A DNA stretch of 7,162 bases from assembly GCA_003158755.1 (NCBI GenBank), contig PMLF01000153.1, positions 1-7,162 of the forward strand. The letters are read 5' to 3'. Every line of letters starts with the position of its first letter. Within the stretch, counting starts at the first letter, position 1. This stretch comes from Elusimicrobiota bacterium (GTDB taxonomy: Bacteria > Elusimicrobiota > Elusimicrobia > FEN-1173). Positions 1 to 6,064 of the stretch are shown in pieces. The position numbers and the translations under genes are program-made. The notes under the pieces are model-generated. The model was not told the origin of the DNA. It worked only from the letters and a program-made list of their open reading frames with translations, and did not search any database.

Positions 1-110
1 TCCAGGACCAGCTTGGCCTTGGTCAGGCCGAAGGTGAAACCGTAGGAATCGTCTTCACCCTGTTTCAAGGTGATGACGGGGTTGCCTTTGAATTCTCCGA
101 TGACGAACAT
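1..110 (-). CDS. Small conserved hypothetical protein, N-terminal part only
   Basis: The gene reads leftwards from an ATG at 110-108 and runs off the window after 36 codons with no stop. The visible protein begins MFVIGEFKGNPVITL and continues through a 'EDDSYGFTFGLTKAKLVL' stretch. The start is well supported: AAAGGAG lies at 122-116 on the minus strand, 5 nt before the ATG. From memory, the pattern (short beta-hairpin, 'GEFKGNPVI-LK', then 'FTFGL-KAKL-LE') resembles a family of roughly 50-65 aa uncharacterised proteins found in several bacterial phyla. No function is known to me and none is inferred. It is divergent from hpnE across a 205-nt AT-rich gap. The reading frame and start are seen directly; the family resemblance is recollection. 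Confidence 0.75.
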   Translation of the reverse strand, partial: MFVIGEFKGNPVITLKQGEDDSYGFTFGLTKAKLVL

Positions 111-315
111 GGGAACTCCTTTGTTTTGGCCCATCGGTTCGGGCTATCAGTAAATAGCATATAAAAAAATTTATCTAGTAGGTATTATTCAAAGAGGGGG
201 ATTTTCCTCAGAAAGAAAGAAGAAGACCTCCACCTTCATGCAGGAAGGATTCTACTTATTTTTTCGGGGGCGATTTCGAGCAAATGGTAAAATTCCTTCA
301 GCCAATTAATTTCCC
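111..315. other. AT-rich divergent intergenic region
   Basis: This 205-nt gap separates two divergent start codons and must hold the 5' control regions of both genes. Positions about 146-195 are strikingly AT-rich against the GC-rich surroundings. The stretch holds several TATTAT/TAAATT-like hexamers (for example TATTAT at 183-188, plus strand), but I could not pair any of them with a convincing -35 for the leftward gene. A purine-rich run sits at 208-228. No RNA gene, terminator or credible small ORF was seen. Confidence 0.6.
285..293 (+). promoter_or_regulatory. Candidate extended -10 promoter for hpnE
   Basis: TGG-TAAAAT is an extended -10 (TGn) followed by a 5/6 match to TATAAT. No good -35 is present at 16-18 nt upstream, as is usual for extended -10 promoters. 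Transcription would start near 300, leaving about 16 nt before the hpnE ATG at 316, a stretch with no Shine-Dalgarno sequence. The motif is seen; its use is inferred. Confidence 0.4.
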
Positions 316-1677
316 ATGTCTATGAAACCTAACGTTGTCGTCATCGGCGGCGGTTTTGCCGGCGCGGCGGCCGCGTCGGCCCTGGCCGAAGCGGGCGTCT
401 CCGTTACTTTATTGGAAAAACGTCCCGTGCTGGGGGGGCGCGCTTCGTCCTTAAGAGACGGCGTCACCAAGGAAGACGTGGACAACGGCCCGCACCTCTT
501 CATGGGATGCTACCGGGAGACCCGACGGTTCCTTCGAAGGGTCAAAGTCGCGGACCGGCTTCGGTTCCCGAAGCGGCTGGAGGTCCCTTTCCTTTGGCCG
601 GGAGGCGCTTCGACTTTTTGCGCGTTCAATTGGCCCTTCTCCGTCGGACTTTTCGCGGGGCTCCTCCGATTTAACGCGATGTCGGGGCGGGACCGTTATT
701 CTCTCCTGAAAGGGCTTTTCCACGCGCGGTTTCCCCGTCGGAAGGACCTCGCCTTCCTCACCGTCTCTCAATGGCTGGATTCATTAAGGCAGACTCCGGG
801 TTCCCGCCGGGCTTTCTGGACGCCCCTCTGCTTCGCCACCCTTAACGCCTCGCCGGACGTCGCTTGCGCCGCGGCGCTGGAAGTGGTCCTGAGACAAGGC
901 TTTTTCGCCGGGAAAAAGAATCGCGCCCTGGGTCATTCCACTCTTAGCTTGGGAAAGTTGTGGCCCGTGGACCTGCCCGGGTATCTCAAGTCCCGAGGGG
1001 GTCTCGTTGCCTCGGAGCAGACGGTGACCGGTCTGCCGGTTCGGGACGGGCTCGTTTCGCGCGTGGAGTTGGAGGGCGGAAACGGCGGCGAAGCGGACAC
1101 CGTTGTGTGCGCTCTCCCCTTGCCCGCGTTCCTCGAAATTTGCCCGGCGGAAATCCGCCCCTCCTACGCCGCTTTGGACGGCGTCCGATTTTCTCCGATC
1201 CTTTCCGTCCATTTTTGGTTCGACCGCCCCGTTTTCCGCGGACTTTTCGCCGGGGTGTTGGACTCGGAAATCCAGTGGGTTTTCAACAGGGAGGCCCTAT
1301 GGGAAGGCCGCGGCGCCTCCGCCGGAGGTTTGTCTTTGGTCGTGAGCGACGCGGTGGAGTTTCTCCATTCCTCTTCCGAGGATATCGTTTCCCGCGTTCT
1401 GGCCGATTTGAGGAAAGTAATTCCCGACGTTCCTGCCCCCCGGCACGCCTCGGTGGTTTGGGAGCGGCAGGCGACGCCCACTCCCACGCCGGCGTTTTGG
1501 AACTCCCGCCCCGGGACGTCCACGCCGATCAAGAACCTGTTCCTGGCCGGGGACTGGGTGGACACGGGATTGCCGCCGACCATCGAGTCCGCCTGCCGGT
1601 CCGGCCACTTGGCGGCCGCCGCCGCAAAAAAATATCTAGAAGAACGATCTCTACGCCGGGAGCCCTCCCCATGTTGA
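316..1677 (+). CDS. hpnE: Hydroxysqualene dehydroxylase HpnE (FAD-dependent amine-oxidase fold)
   Basis: The 453-aa product is an FAD-dependent oxidoreductase of the squalene-associated desaturase family. HpnE enzymes reduce hydroxysqualene to squalene, the last step of the HpnC-HpnD-HpnE route from farnesyl diphosphate that supplies hopanoid or sterol synthesis. The N-terminal dinucleotide-binding motif is VIGGGFAG (residues 9-16), with the ribose-binding Glu at 34 in LLEKRPVLGGRASS. The family-diagnostic DNGPHLFMGCYRET lies at 57-70; the usual form is DNGQH. The C-terminal FAD motif NLFLAGDWVDTGLPPTIESA starts at 407. Length is normal for the family (about 420-460). The ATG at 316 has no clear Shine-Dalgarno sequence; an ATG at 322 is an alternative giving MKPNVVVIGGG. 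No hpnC, hpnD or squalene-hopene cyclase is in the window. A carotenoid desaturase of the same fold is the main alternative, but the DNG-H-GCY and GDW-DTGLP-TIE motifs favour HpnE. Confidence 0.88.
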   Translation: MSMKPNVVVIGGGFAGAAAASALAEAGVSVTLLEKRPVLGGRASSLRDGVTKEDVDNGPHLFMGCYRETRRFLRRVKVADRLRFPKRLEVPFLWPGGASTFCAFNWPFSVGLFAGLLRFNAMSGRDRYSLLKGLFHARFPRRKDLAFLTVSQWLDSLRQTPGSRRAFWTPLCFATLNASPDVACAAALEVVLRQGFFAGKKNRALGHSTLSLGKLWPVDLPGYLKSRGGLVASEQTVTGLPVRDGLVSRVELEGGNGGEADTVVCALPLPAFLEICPAEIRPSYAALDGVRFSPILSVHFWFDRPVFRGLFAGVLDSEIQWVFNREALWEGRGASAGGLSLVVSDAVEFLHSSSEDIVSRVLADLRKVIPDVPAPRHASVVWERQATPTPTPAFWNSRPGTSTPIKNLFLAGDWVDTGLPPTIESACRSGHLAAAAAKKYLEERSLRREPSPC

Positions 1678-2354
1678 AAGCCGTCCTCTTCGATTGCGAC
1701 GGCGTCATCGCCGACTCCGAACAGCTTCACTTCGAACTGTTCCGGAAGGTCCTCCAGGAAGATTTGGGCCTGGACCTGTCGAAAGAGGAATACCTCGATA
1801 AATACCTCGCCATGGACGACCGGGGGTGCTTCACGTCGGTCTGCCGGGACCGTGGGCGGCCCCTGGCCGACGGCGACCTTTCCCGCCTAATCCAACGGAA
1901 GACGGTCATGTTCAAACAGATCGCGGCCCGAAACCTGGTGATCCTTCCGGGAGTGGTGGAGTTCGTGATGGCGGTCGCCCAGAAATATCCCCTGGCGGTG
2001 GCCAGCGGCGCTTTGAAGGACGAGGTTTTATTGGCGCTCAGCACCGCGGGACTGACGATGTATTTCGACGCGGTCGTGGCCGCCGAGGACGTTGAGAACG
2101 GGAAACCCGCGCCCGACGCCTATCTCCAGGCCTTGGCCGAGATCAACAAGAAATACCCCGGCAAGAACATTCAGCCCTCGGAATGCCTGGTGGTGGAGGA
2201 TTCCAAGCATGGGATCGCCTCCGCCCGAGCGGCGGGCATGAAGTGCCTGGCCGTTTGCACGTCCTACGCCGCCGGGGAGCTTTCCGCTGCGGACTTGGTG
2301 GCGCCTCTTTTGACCGCGGTCCGGATGCCGGACGTGGAGGCGTTGTTCCAATGA
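1671..2354 (+). CDS. HAD-superfamily phosphatase/phosphoglucomutase-like hydrolase (subfamily IA)
   Basis: The 227-aa product has all four HAD motifs. Motif I is DCDGVIADS (8-16), with nucleophile Asp8 and acid/base Asp10. Motif II is Ser112 in VASGA, motif III Lys145 in NGKPAPDAY, and motif IV VVEDSKHGI (174-182) with Glu176/Asp177 for Mg2+. A helical cap lies between about 16 and 95. The form 'DCDGVIADSE', the cap position and the length point to the beta-phosphoglucomutase/phosphoglycolate phosphatase group, whose members act on small phosphorylated metabolites; the substrate cannot be read from sequence. The start ATG overlaps the hpnE stop (ATGTTGA, 7 nt) and has GGGAG at 1658-1662, so translation is probably coupled to hpnE. 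The same frame stays open upstream to 960, but that part is a shadow of hpnE. A role in isoprenoid or sugar-phosphate metabolism tied to HpnE is inference only. Confidence 0.87.
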   Translation: MLKAVLFDCDGVIADSEQLHFELFRKVLQEDLGLDLSKEEYLDKYLAMDDRGCFTSVCRDRGRPLADGDLSRLIQRKTVMFKQIAARNLVILPGVVEFVMAVAQKYPLAVASGALKDEVLLALSTAGLTMYFDAVVAAEDVENGKPAPDAYLQALAEINKKYPGKNIQPSECLVVEDSKHGIASARAAGMKCLAVCTSYAAGELSAADLVAPLLTAVRMPDVEALFQ

Positions 2355-2362
2355 TTCTTGAA

Positions 2363-2391
2363 TTGATTAAAGGGCCGGCATGGGGTATTAT
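2363..2391 (+). promoter_or_regulatory. Sigma70-type promoter of the pilin operon
   Basis: TTGATT (2363-2368) and TATTAT (2386-2391) are separated by exactly 17 nt. They match the -35 consensus at 4/6 and the -10 at 5/6. Transcription would begin near 2398, giving a leader of about 24 nt that holds the purine-rich AAGGGAGGGA at 2411-2420. The -35 begins 9 nt after the HAD stop codon. An in-frame ATG at 2380 lies upstream of the predicted start of transcription, which argues against its use. Confidence 0.6.
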
Positions 2392-2421
2392 TTTTCCGTC
2401 CACCATTCAGAAGGGAGGGAT

Positions 2422-2868
2422 ATGTCCCGCGTTCGCGTGAAAGGCTTTCGGTTTGCCGGGTTCACGTTGATCGAACTGATGATCGTTATAGCGATCATTG
2501 CGGTGCTTGCTTTGATCCTGATCCCCAAAATGGGCCGTTTGATCCAAAAATCTAACGAGGCGGCGACCCGGGGTCATTTGGGTTCCATGCGGTCCGCGCT
2601 GTCCATCTATTACTCCGACCAGGAAGGGACGTTCCCTGTAGATCTTTCTCCTTTTCTGACCCCCGGAAGCAAATTCGTTCTCGATTCTCCGCCGAAGCTG
2701 TACACCGCCGTGCACGGAATTCAGACGGAAATCGATTATTATGCCGCCCAAAATCCATTGGCGGACACCGGCTATTGGGGATATGTGAGCGGGGGAACGG
2801 GTTGGGGCGTTTTTTGGGTCGCGTGCACGCATCAAGATTTGTCCTTCAAGGTCTGGAGCGCATATTAA
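2422..2868 (+). CDS. Type IV pilin / type II secretion pseudopilin
   Basis: The 148-aa precursor has a class III (prepilin) signal: a 13-residue basic leader ending in Gly13, then FTLIE, so peptidase PilD/GspO would cut between Gly13 and Phe14, with the conserved Glu at +5 (Glu18). The hydrophobic helix runs from about 14 to 36 and its amphipathic continuation carries EAATRGHLGSMRSALSIYY (46-64). The 'ALSIYYSDQEGTFP' stretch is typical of GspG/PilA-like major pseudopilins. The C-terminal domain has one Cys (135), so no pilin disulfide loop, and is rich in Tyr, Trp and Gly (118-133). Start choice: ATG 2422 follows AAGGGAGGGA, whereas an in-frame ATG at 2380 would lengthen the leader to 27 residues and precede the likely transcription start. 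The product would be inserted in the inner membrane and assembled into a pilus or pseudopilus by machinery not encoded here. Confidence 0.9.
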   Translation: MSRVRVKGFRFAGFTLIELMIVIAIIAVLALILIPKMGRLIQKSNEAATRGHLGSMRSALSIYYSDQEGTFPVDLSPFLTPGSKFVLDSPPKLYTAVHGIQTEIDYYAAQNPLADTGYWGYVSGGTGWGVFWVACTHQDLSFKVWSAY

Positions 2869-2880
2869 AGGAGCGGTTAA

Positions 2881-3417
2881 ATGACGGATCCCCAGAAGGC
2901 TCTTCGAGACATGAAACGGGTGCGGGTGGTCAATAAATACACCTTTCCGTTGTCCATCCTCTTGGTCGTCCTGGGACTGGCCCTGGCCCAACCGATGGGG
3001 ATGGTGCGCTACGCGAGCGTCGGTCTCCTGGCCTTCAGCGTCCTGTTCAACTTTCTCTCCGTTCAACTCATCCGGCAGGAATCGGGTCGGTCCCTCCGGC
3101 TCACCCGGATCTATGGGAACTTCGCCGTCAACGTGGCGCTGGTATACCTGTTGGGCCAGTTCTGGACGCCGATGTGGCTGATCCTGGTCCTTGCCCCCGT
3201 CTCGACCGCGATCTACGGGAGCCGCCGACGGACCATCGTCGCGTCCACCCAGGCGTCGGCGGCCATCTTGGTCATCCATGTCTTTCGCCGGCAGAACAGC
3301 CCTCTGGAGTGGGGGGAACAGTTCGCCTGCGTGTTGTTCATCTTCATTTTGAGCCTCCTGATCAACGAGTCCATGAGCGCCGGGGACCCTTCCGCTGCCC
3401 AGGCCGTTCAGGGCTAG
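2881..3417 (+). CDS. Multi-pass membrane protein of unknown function, cotranscribed with the pilin
   Basis: I do not recognise this 178-aa protein. Hydrophobic segments suggest about six membrane helices, near residues 21-37, 41-63, 79-94, 97-113, 118-135 and 147-163. Basic flanks (MKRVRVVNK, RRR at 115-117) suggest a cytoplasmic N-terminus. A short, soluble, Ala/Gly-rich tail ends the protein. The layout resembles the stand-alone 6-TM sensor portion of some histidine kinases or cyclases, but no kinase, GGDEF or HAMP part follows. The start is firm: AAAGGAG (2867-2873) overlaps the pilin stop codon and lies 7 nt before the ATG, with only a 12-nt gap between the genes. Cotranscription with the pilin is therefore likely. 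A role in pilus function or signalling is only a guess from context. Its 3' end faces the next gene with a 7-nt gap. Confidence 0.8.
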   Translation: MTDPQKALRDMKRVRVVNKYTFPLSILLVVLGLALAQPMGMVRYASVGLLAFSVLFNFLSVQLIRQESGRSLRLTRIYGNFAVNVALVYLLGQFWTPMWLILVLAPVSTAIYGSRRRTIVASTQASAAILVIHVFRRQNSPLEWGEQFACVLFIFILSLLINESMSAGDPSAAQAVQG

Positions 3418-3424
3418 CTGGGCG

Positions 3425-3970
3425 TCAGGGGAGCCAGGGAGTTTCGATTTTTCCCACGCGGCGGTTGGTTTCCCTCGCCAGGAGGAAGAGGTAGTCCGAG
3501 AGGCGGTTTAGGAAGACCTGGGCGTCCTTGGACGCCCATTTCTTTTTTAGGAGGGGGACGAGGGCCCGTTCCGCCCGGCGGCAGAGGGTCCGCGCCAAAT
3601 GAAGGGCGGCTCCGGCGGGGGAGCCCCCCGCGAGGATGAAATTTCGGAGGGGGGGAAGGATCCCCTCAAGAGAGTCGATCTGTTTTTCCATCCAGGCGAC
3701 ATGGACCGGCGAGATGCGGGAAACGTTCTTCGGCGCCCGGGCGCCGCGGGGGGACGCCACGTCGGTCCCCAGGACGTGCAACAGTTTCTGAAGTTCTTCC
3801 AATTTCTCCGTCAGAAGATCGTCCGCCCCATGGGCCTTGGCCAACCCCAAGGCGGCGTTCACTTCGTCCACGGCGCCGAGGGCTTCCACCACGGGGTCGT
3901 CTTTCCAAAGAGGTTTCCCGCCGCGAAGCCTGGTCTTTCCTCCGTCGCCGACGCCGGTGGATATTTTCAT
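3425..3970 (-). CDS. pduO: Cob(I)alamin adenosyltransferase, PduO/MMAB type
   Basis: The 181-aa product transfers the adenosyl group of ATP to cob(I)alamin, making the adenosylcobalamin cofactor of radical mutases and dehydratases in the cytoplasm. Family signatures are clear. The N-terminal ATP-binding motif is TGVGDGGKT (5-13), followed by EALGAVDEVNAALG (29-42). FILAGGSPAGAALHLARTLC runs from 111 to 130 with RRAER after it, and LNRLSDYLFLLAR is at 154-166. Length fits the family (about 180-190), which forms a trimer of five-helix bundles. The ATG at 3970 gives MKISTGVGDGG, matching the usual start of the family. A TTG at 4006 would add 12 residues with no match. There is no Shine-Dalgarno sequence, and a promoter places transcription start at or next to the ATG, so the mRNA may be leaderless. 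It stands alone: no propanediol, ethanolamine or mutase gene is adjacent. Confidence 0.93.
   Translation of the reverse strand: MKISTGVGDGGKTRLRGGKPLWKDDPVVEALGAVDEVNAALGLAKAHGADDLLTEKLEELQKLLHVLGTDVASPRGARAPKNVSRISPVHVAWMEKQIDSLEGILPPLRNFILAGGSPAGAALHLARTLCRRAERALVPLLKKKWASKDAQVFLNRLSDYLFLLARETNRRVGKIETPWLP
3519..3548 (+). terminator. Intrinsic terminator of the pilin operon, inside the convergent gene
   Basis: TGGGCGTCC and GGACGCCCA (3519-3527, 3530-3538) are perfect complementary 9-nt arms around TT, so a CUUG-type tight loop. TTTCTTTTTT follows at once at 3539-3548. This is the form of a rho-independent terminator for plus-strand transcripts. It lies about 100 nt past the stop of the 178-aa membrane protein and within the 3' part of the minus-strand adenosyltransferase gene, where it encodes the KKKWASKDAQ segment. 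On the minus strand the hairpin is preceded by A's and lacks a U-tract, so it should act in one direction only. Confidence 0.72.
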
Positions 3971-3977
3971 ACTTGGG

Positions 3978-4006
3978 ATTCTAAAACTTGCGACATGATT
4001 GATCAA
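3978..4006 (-). promoter_or_regulatory. Candidate leaderless promoter for the adenosyltransferase gene
   Basis: Read on the minus strand, TTGATC (4006-4001) and TAGAAT (3983-3978) lie 17 nt apart. They match the -35 at 4/6 and the -10 at 5/6. The expected transcription start is about 3970-3971, exactly at the ATG, which agrees with the absence of a ribosome binding site. The -35 sits within the first codons of the divergent yfhO-like gene. Confidence 0.5.
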
Positions 4007-6064
4007 TCGCGACCGCCGATCCGAATCCTCCGGAGGCTTCCCGAAGCCGTCGGGGCGGTCCTTATGTTCGGCGTCGTCTCAGCGGTTTTCTGGGGAAGAT
4101 TCCTTGAAGGCCGCCGGGCTCTTTTCCACGACACGTTGCTGCGGGTCTATTTCCCCTACGCGGCCTTCTTCCGCCGTTCGATCCTCCGTTGGGATTTTCC
4201 CTTCTGGAACCCCCATCTTTTTTCCGGGACCCCCTTCCTGGCCGCCATGCAGTCCGCCCTTTTTTACCCGGGGACGTACCTTTACGCGGCTCTCCCTTTC
4301 CCCTCGGCCCTGTTGTTGAACATTTATCTCCATTCCGTTCTCGCCGCTATGGGCGCGTTTCTTTTGGGGAGGGAAACGGGGCTTTCTCGGGAGAGTTCCT
4401 TCTTGGCGGGATTGATTTATGGATTCAACGGTTTCTTCGTCTTGCACTACGCTCTTCCCACCCAATTTTTTTCCTATGCCTGGCTGCCTCTCCTATGGTT
4501 TTTGGTCCGGCGCGCGGAAGGAGGCTCCCTCCGGTCCCTCGCCGGGGCGTCGCTGGTCCTGTCCCTGCAGGTGTTCGCGGGGCATCCCCAGTTCACGGTG
4601 TATTCCGGGATCGCCCTCGCGCTGGATTCTCTTTTCCGCCCGGGGCGGAAGAAGTCGGCTCGGACGTTGGTCTTCGTCGCCGGCTTGGCGTTTTTGGTCA
4701 CCCTGCCCCAGAGCGTTCCGTTCCTTGCCCTCGCCGCCCGGTCCGCCCGCGCCGGACTGGATTACGCTTGGGCGACCTCGTATTCATTGTCTCCGAGGGA
4801 AATGGCGCGGATGCTTTTCGTTCCTCTGTGGAACCGGTGGTTCGTCCCTTCGGGCGGTGATCCGCACATCGTGGGTTTTTACTTCGGGCTGCCGATCTTG
4901 GCCTTGGGAGTTTCGGCCATCGGAGAGGGGAGCCGTCGGTGGCGCCCTTTTTTCGCCGTGACGGCGGCCGGGTTTCTATTGGCATTGGGGCGGTATTTGC
5001 CCGGATACCGGTTGTTGTACGGAGCCTTCTTTATCTTCCGGGAAATGCGTTTTCCCGCGCAGGCGTTGTTCTTGTCCTGTTGCGGATTGCCTTTCCTGGC
5101 GGGTCTGGGGCTGGACCGATGGGTGGCCTCCGTGAGCGTTCGCCGAGTCATCCTCCTTCTTTGCGCCTTGGATTTATGGGCGTTTTCCATCGGCGCCGTC
5201 GCCACCGTCGACCGGTCTTTGTATGAAGTGGAGACACCCACTCTCCGTTTCCTCCATTCGGACGCCGGATTTTCCCGCGTCATGATGTCTCCTCGCACGC
5301 GCCGGTTCAACGGCCGTTGGGGAGACACGGTGGACGACGCCTGGGCGCGCTACAAAGACTCGGCCCTTCCCAACGTCGGCATGGCTTTCGGTCTTTACGA
5401 CGCCGACGGGTACGACGAAGGGCTCCACCTCAAGGCGTACGACGACGTGCTGGGGGAGATCGCGAAGAGCCCCGCCTCTCCCTGGCTGAACGCCCTCAGC
5501 CTAAAATATGTGCTGTCCTTCTGGGACGTCCCGGGTTTGACTCTCCGGAAAGAAGCGTCCTCCGTCATCGGTGTTTTCGAGAACCCGAAAGCGCTGCCCC
5601 GGGTCCGTTTCGTGCCTTTTGCCCGTCGCATGGAACGGAAGGGGATGTTGTCCTACGTCGCTTCGCATGCGGATCACGATTTTTCAACGGAAACTTTGTT
5701 GGAGGGACGCGCCCCGGTTTCGGAGGATTCCAGAGCCGCGTTGGGCGGAGGCTCGGCGGCGATCCTCCGGTACGATCCGGACCTCGTCGTCGTTTCCGTC
5801 GACGCGCCGGGTCCGGGATGGCTCGTGTTCTCCGACGGCTACGATGAAGGCTGGACGGCGACGGTGAACGGAAAGCCCTCGCCCGTGGAGCGCGCCGACT
5901 ACTGGCAGAAATCCGTTCCCGTCGGTTTCGGGGCGTCCGTGGTGGAGTTCCGCTACTGTCCGCGTCATTTTCGAACAACCGCGGGATTGTCCCTCTTGAC
6001 GCTCCTATTCTTGTTTTCTCTCCTCTTTTGGATAGGCCGCCGCCCCGGGATGCAACCCTCGTGA
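3995..6064 (+). CDS. YfhO-family polytopic membrane protein (GT-C-like)
   Basis: The 689-aa product has a long N-terminal hydrophobic part (about 15-405, roughly 10-12 membrane helices), an extracytoplasmic region (about 405-660) and a last membrane helix (about 662-681) ending in RR. Near the start are an extracytoplasmic-loop Asp (FHDTLLRVYFPY, 44-55) and FWNPHLFSGTPFLAAMQSAL from 70, with FYP next, a hallmark of YfhO-like proteins. The C-terminal domain has the typical GPGWLVFSDGYDEGWTATVN (606-625) and a beta-rich VPVGFGASVVEFRYCP. Bacterial YfhO proteins are GT-C-like and are linked to lipid-carrier sugar transfer or glycosylation of cell-wall polymers; the substrate here is unknown. The chosen ATG at 3995 keeps the first helix intact but has no good ribosome binding site. 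ATG 4064 would cut that helix. The frame is open back to 3599, but that part is antisense to the adenosyltransferase gene. The end overlaps nth by 4 nt. Confidence 0.85.
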   Translation: MIDQSRPPIRILRRLPEAVGAVLMFGVVSAVFWGRFLEGRRALFHDTLLRVYFPYAAFFRRSILRWDFPFWNPHLFSGTPFLAAMQSALFYPGTYLYAALPFPSALLLNIYLHSVLAAMGAFLLGRETGLSRESSFLAGLIYGFNGFFVLHYALPTQFFSYAWLPLLWFLVRRAEGGSLRSLAGASLVLSLQVFAGHPQFTVYSGIALALDSLFRPGRKKSARTLVFVAGLAFLVTLPQSVPFLALAARSARAGLDYAWATSYSLSPREMARMLFVPLWNRWFVPSGGDPHIVGFYFGLPILALGVSAIGEGSRRWRPFFAVTAAGFLLALGRYLPGYRLLYGAFFIFREMRFPAQALFLSCCGLPFLAGLGLDRWVASVSVRRVILLLCALDLWAFSIGAVATVDRSLYEVETPTLRFLHSDAGFSRVMMSPRTRRFNGRWGDTVDDAWARYKDSALPNVGMAFGLYDADGYDEGLHLKAYDDVLGEIAKSPASPWLNALSLKYVLSFWDVPGLTLRKEASSVIGVFENPKALPRVRFVPFARRMERKGMLSYVASHADHDFSTETLLEGRAPVSEDSRAALGGGSAAILRYDPDLVVVSVDAPGPGWLVFSDGYDEGWTATVNGKPSPVERADYWQKSVPVGFGASVVEFRYCPRHFRTTAGLSLLTLLFLFSLLFWIGRRPGMQPS

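Noticed and set aside
238..309. 23-codon plus-strand ORF just upstream of hpnE, a possible leader peptide
   Set aside because: It has no ribosome binding site, overlaps the likely hpnE promoter and shows no run of regulatory codons or attenuator hairpin.
960..1670. Long in-frame extension upstream of the HAD gene, which would give a 464-aa protein
   Set aside because: The extension is Arg/Gly/Pro-rich, overlaps hpnE in another frame and has no domain; the HAD motif I begins 8 residues after ATG 1671, the normal distance.
316..2354. Carotenoid biosynthesis operon
   Set aside because: The FAD enzyme carries HpnE-type motifs, and no phytoene synthase or other carotenoid gene is present.
2407..3279. 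290-codon minus-strand open frame over the pilin and membrane protein genes
   Set aside because: It is Asp/Arg/Gln/Gly-rich low-complexity shadow of GC-biased coding on the plus strand, with no recognisable domain and no start signal.
3599..3994. Long N-terminal extension of the yfhO-like protein
   Set aside because: This stretch is antisense to the well-supported adenosyltransferase gene and has no membrane or YfhO features; homology-like sequence begins after 3995.
6028..6060. TTG-initiated 11-residue N-terminal extension of endonuclease III
   Set aside because: The residues are encoded within the yfhO-like C-terminus in another frame and do not fit the family; the GTG at 6061 with the GTGA overlap is the normal arrangement.
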